A DNA stretch of 56,589 nt, taken from assembly GCF_017104565.1 (NCBI RefSeq), contig NZ_JAAGPD010000067.1:1-56589 (forward strand), written 5' to 3'. Shown here piece after piece: positions 54,244 through 56,589 of this stretch (its first letter is position 1; every line of letters starts with the position of its first letter). The notes beneath the pieces are model-generated. The model saw only the letters and a list, made by a program, of their open reading frames with translations. It had not been told where the DNA came from and ran no database searches. This DNA is from Paraburkholderia sp. Tr-20389. Lineage in GTDB: Bacteria; Pseudomonadota; Gammaproteobacteria; Burkholderiales; Burkholderiaceae. The translations under genes were made by a program, and so were the position numbers.

Positions 54244-56133
54244 ATGCTCCGCTCCATTGCCACTGTGTCGGTTAGCGGCACGCTCGTCGAGAAGCTCGCT
54301 GCCATTCGCGCGGCGGGCTTCGATGGCGTCGAGATCTTCGAAAACGACCTGCTGTATTTCGACGGTTCGCCCGCCGATATCCGCAAGCGTTGCGCCGATC
54401 TCGGCCTGCAGATCATGCTGTTCCAGCCGTTCCGCGATTTCGAGGGCGTCTCGAAGGAACGGCTCGCGCAGAATCTCAACCGCGCACAACGCAAGTTCGA
54501 ACTGATGCACGAACTCGGCACCGATCTGGTGCTCGTGTGCAGCAACGTCAATGCGAACGTGATTGCGGACGATGGGTTGATCGTCGATCAGCTCGGCGAG
54601 CTTGCATTGCTCGCCGAACGCGAAGGCGTGCGGGTCGGCTTCGAAGCACTCGCGTGGGGCAAGTATGTGAATTCGTATCGCCACGCGTGGCGGCTCGTCG
54701 ATGCCGTCGATCATCCGAGCCTGGGGCTGATACTGGACAGCTTCCATACCCTGTCGATCGACGATCCCATCGATCCCATCGCCGATATTCCGGGCGATCG
54801 CATTGCGTTCGTGCAGATCGCCGATGCGCCGCTGCAAAAGATGGACGTGCTCGAATGGAGCCGTCATTACCGGTGTTTTCCGGGGCAGGGCGACCTCGAT
54901 GTCGCTGGCTTCGCGGACCGCGTACTCGCGACGGGCTATCAGGGCCCGTTTTCGCTGGAGATCTTCAACGACGGCTTCCGTGCCGCGCCGACGGCGGCGA
55001 CGGCGGCGGACGGCTATCGCTCGCTGTTGTATCTGGAAGAGCAGGCCGCGCATCAACACACGCGGGGACAGGCGGGCCAGCCGCTGTTCACGCCGCCTCC
55101 GCCGCCCGCGCATTCGGGCTTTCAGTTCATCGAGTTCGCCGTCGATTCGACGAGCGCACCGCGTCTTGCGCAGCGCTTTGCCGAAGCGGGATTTCATGCG
55201 GCGGGCAAGCATCGCTCGAAGGACGTGACGCTGTATCAGCAGGGCGACGCGTCGATCGTGCTGAACGCGGAGACGGATTCGTTCGCGAGCGAGTTCTTTC
55301 ATCGGCACGGTTTGTCGCTGTGCGCGTCGGCGTTTCAGGTCGACGATGCCGCGCGTGTTTTCGAGCGCGCGACGTCGTTCGGCTATGCACCGTTTTCGGG
55401 CCGCGTCGGTCCGAACGAGCGCGTCGTGCCCGGTGTGCGTGCACCGGACGGCAGCCTGCATTACTTCGTCGATGCGCGCCCCGACGAGCCGACGCTCTAT
55501 GAAGCCGACTTCGTGCTCGACGCGCAAGCCAACGGGCAGCCAGCCGGGCAGGGCGAGCTGACGCGTATCGATCACGTCTGCCTCGATCTGCCCGCCGATA
55601 CGCTCGACACCTGGGTACTTTATTTCAAGGCTGTGTTCGGCTTCGAAGCCGAGTCGGCCTGGTTGCTTCCCGATCCTTACGGACTGGTGCGCAGCCGCGC
55701 GGTGCGCAGTGCTGATGGATCGGTGCGGATCGTTCTCAATGCGTCTGTGGACGGTCGCACGTCGACGGCGCAATCGCTGCATACGTATCGCGGTTCAGGT
55801 CTGAATCACGTGGCATTTGTCACCGACGACATCTTCGCAGCCGTCGAACAGTTGCGCGCACGCGACGTTCGGCTATTACGAATACCGTTGAACTATTACG
55901 ATGACCTTGAAGCGCGATACGATTTCGCCGACGACACGATCGCCAAGATGAAAGACGCTCACGTGCTCTATGACCGGGATGCACAGGGCGGCGAATTCTT
56001 CCATGTGTACACCGAGCAGATGGACGGACGCTTTTTCCTGGAGGTCGTGCAGCGCAAGGGTGGCTACGACGGATACGGCGCAGTGAATGCACCGGTCAGG
56101 CTCGCCGCGCAAGCGCAGCGCAAGAACGGCTAG
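54244..56133 (+). CDS. quiC: 3-dehydroshikimate dehydratase, two-domain (sugar phosphate isomerase + HPPD-like)
   Basis: A 629-aa fusion. Residues 1-275 form an AP-endonuclease-2/xylose-isomerase-like barrel (LRSIATVSVSGTLVEKL, LGLILDSFHTLS, FVQIADAP). Residues 300-620 are a VOC-type domain like 4-hydroxyphenylpyruvate dioxygenase. Its facial triad is His444 (IDHVCLD), His522 (GLNHVAF) and Glu600 (FFLEVV). This architecture is that of bacterial QuiC, which dehydrates 3-dehydroshikimate to protocatechuate for quinate or shikimate use. The role of the second domain is debated; its metal ligands are intact here. Last gene of the BKACE unit. Confidence 0.9.
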   Translation: MLRSIATVSVSGTLVEKLAAIRAAGFDGVEIFENDLLYFDGSPADIRKRCADLGLQIMLFQPFRDFEGVSKERLAQNLNRAQRKFELMHELGTDLVLVCSNVNANVIADDGLIVDQLGELALLAEREGVRVGFEALAWGKYVNSYRHAWRLVDAVDHPSLGLILDSFHTLSIDDPIDPIADIPGDRIAFVQIADAPLQKMDVLEWSRHYRCFPGQGDLDVAGFADRVLATGYQGPFSLEIFNDGFRAAPTAATAADGYRSLLYLEEQAAHQHTRGQAGQPLFTPPPPPAHSGFQFIEFAVDSTSAPRLAQRFAEAGFHAAGKHRSKDVTLYQQGDASIVLNAETDSFASEFFHRHGLSLCASAFQVDDAARVFERATSFGYAPFSGRVGPNERVVPGVRAPDGSLHYFVDARPDEPTLYEADFVLDAQANGQPAGQGELTRIDHVCLDLPADTLDTWVLYFKAVFGFEAESAWLLPDPYGLVRSRAVRSADGSVRIVLNASVDGRTSTAQSLHTYRGSGLNHVAFVTDDIFAAVEQLRARDVRLLRIPLNYYDDLEARYDFADDTIAKMKDAHVLYDRDAQGGEFFHVYTEQMDGRFFLEVVQRKGGYDGYGAVNAPVRLAAQAQRKNG

Positions 56134-56348
56134 AACGCAAGAATAGAGATCGCGCGGGGCGTATCAAGTGGTTTCCCGTAGCGATCCGCGCAATACCAGG
56201 GCGTACCCAGGTTTTCCCCGCATTACTTCAGCTTGTTCGCAATACGCACTACCCACGCAGCACTGGCGGCGACGGTCTTTCTTTGTCCGTTCGCCGGCAA
56301 AGCGATGCTTTGCATCGTCATAACACTCAAACAGAAAGGGATCAGGAG

Positions 56349-56589
56349 ATGAACAGACGTTACCCCGAAGTCAAGCTCGCGCTGGCTTGCGCAGCTGTGC
56401 TGGCCGCGATGCCTGCTTTCGCGCAAAACAGCGTGACGCTGTACGGCATCGTCGATAACGGTATCGGTTATCAGTCGAGTTCGACGACGCTCGGTTCGAC
56501 CGCAGGCGGTCATTCGGCCGTCAAGATGGTCACGGGCGTGTGGGCAGGCAGCCGTTTCGGCCTGAAGGGCGCGGAAGATCTCGGCGGCG
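56349..56589 (+). CDS. Gram-negative porin, OmpC-like, truncated by window end
   Basis: The first 80 residues are visible: a signal peptide ending MPAFA-QN, then the first strand SVTLYGIVDNGIGYQSS and the segment AGSRFGLKGAEDLGG that mark betaproteobacterial 16-strand porins. Typical length is 350-390 aa, so about 300 residues lie beyond the window. It may import the aromatic acid handled by the preceding genes. An AGGAG is directly next to the ATG; AAAGGGA slightly upstream gives better spacing. Confidence 0.93.
   Translation, partial: MNRRYPEVKLALACAAVLAAMPAFAQNSVTLYGIVDNGIGYQSSSTTLGSTAGGHSAVKMVTGVWAGSRFGLKGAEDLGG

Overview
The window reads as chromosomal DNA of a high-GC betaproteobacterium, most likely Paraburkholderia or Burkholderia sensu lato. 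Support comes from codon use, the order mltG-tmk-holB-tatD-ankyrin, the truncated OmpC-type porin at the right edge and, above all, a complete cepacian-type (bce) exopolysaccharide locus. No rRNA, tRNA, CRISPR array, integrase or complete insertion sequence was seen.

Layout. Positions 1-7670 hold housekeeping and small catabolic genes: a LEA/WHy lipoprotein, a TRIC-type channel, a GYD protein, then a rightward run of PaaI thioesterase, CurA-like reductase, SDR and HSL-type esterase, and on the minus strand an NRDE protein and YgfZ. Positions 7748-12210 are the run mltG-tmk-holB-tatD-ankyrin. Positions 12329-19796 carry a Rap1a/Tai-like protein, otsA, a RecF/OLD-like ATPase, a GT4 glycosyltransferase, a SYLF lipoprotein, a small two-helix membrane protein, PsiF and YciI. 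A protein with an IS402-type transposase N-terminus but no DDE domain (20345-21550) stands next to the polysaccharide region.

Positions 21782-51426 are the exopolysaccharide locus. Leftward bceA (GDP-mannose synthesis) faces away from rightward bceB-K (priming transferase, UDP-glucose dehydrogenase, Wzb phosphatase, Wza, Wzc kinase, four glycosyltransferases, polymerase). A hipBA toxin-antitoxin module with its own terminator, promoter and four operators at an exact 49-bp period sits between the halves. Then come leftward acyltransferase-SGNH hydrolase-Gmd, rightward secreted beta-propeller protein-flippase-double glycosyltransferase, leftward acyltransferase bceS, a previously uncounted 47-aa membrane peptide, and galU (bceT). 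Together these encode precursor supply (GDP-Man, GDP-4-keto-6-deoxymannose, UDP-GlcA, UDP-Glc), Wzx/Wzy assembly, Wza/Wzb/Wzc export and acetyl decoration. The locus has three AT-rich divergent intergenic regions; two share an 18-bp element with 16 identities. No GDP-rhamnose-forming reductase was recognised.

Positions 51503-56589 contain a phosphoribosyltransferase, an IclR regulator, an inverted-repeat operator candidate, a BKACE (DUF849) enzyme, a QuiC-like 3-dehydroshikimate dehydratase with HPPD-like C-terminus, and the start of a porin: a probable quinate/shikimate or related aromatic-acid unit.

The bce gene letters rest on recalled synteny with published cepacian clusters; no database search was run. 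The observations most worth a second look are the 49-bp operator array of hipBA, the domesticated transposase domain, the EF-hand-bearing secreted propeller protein, the shared AT-rich element and the BKACE/QuiC unit.
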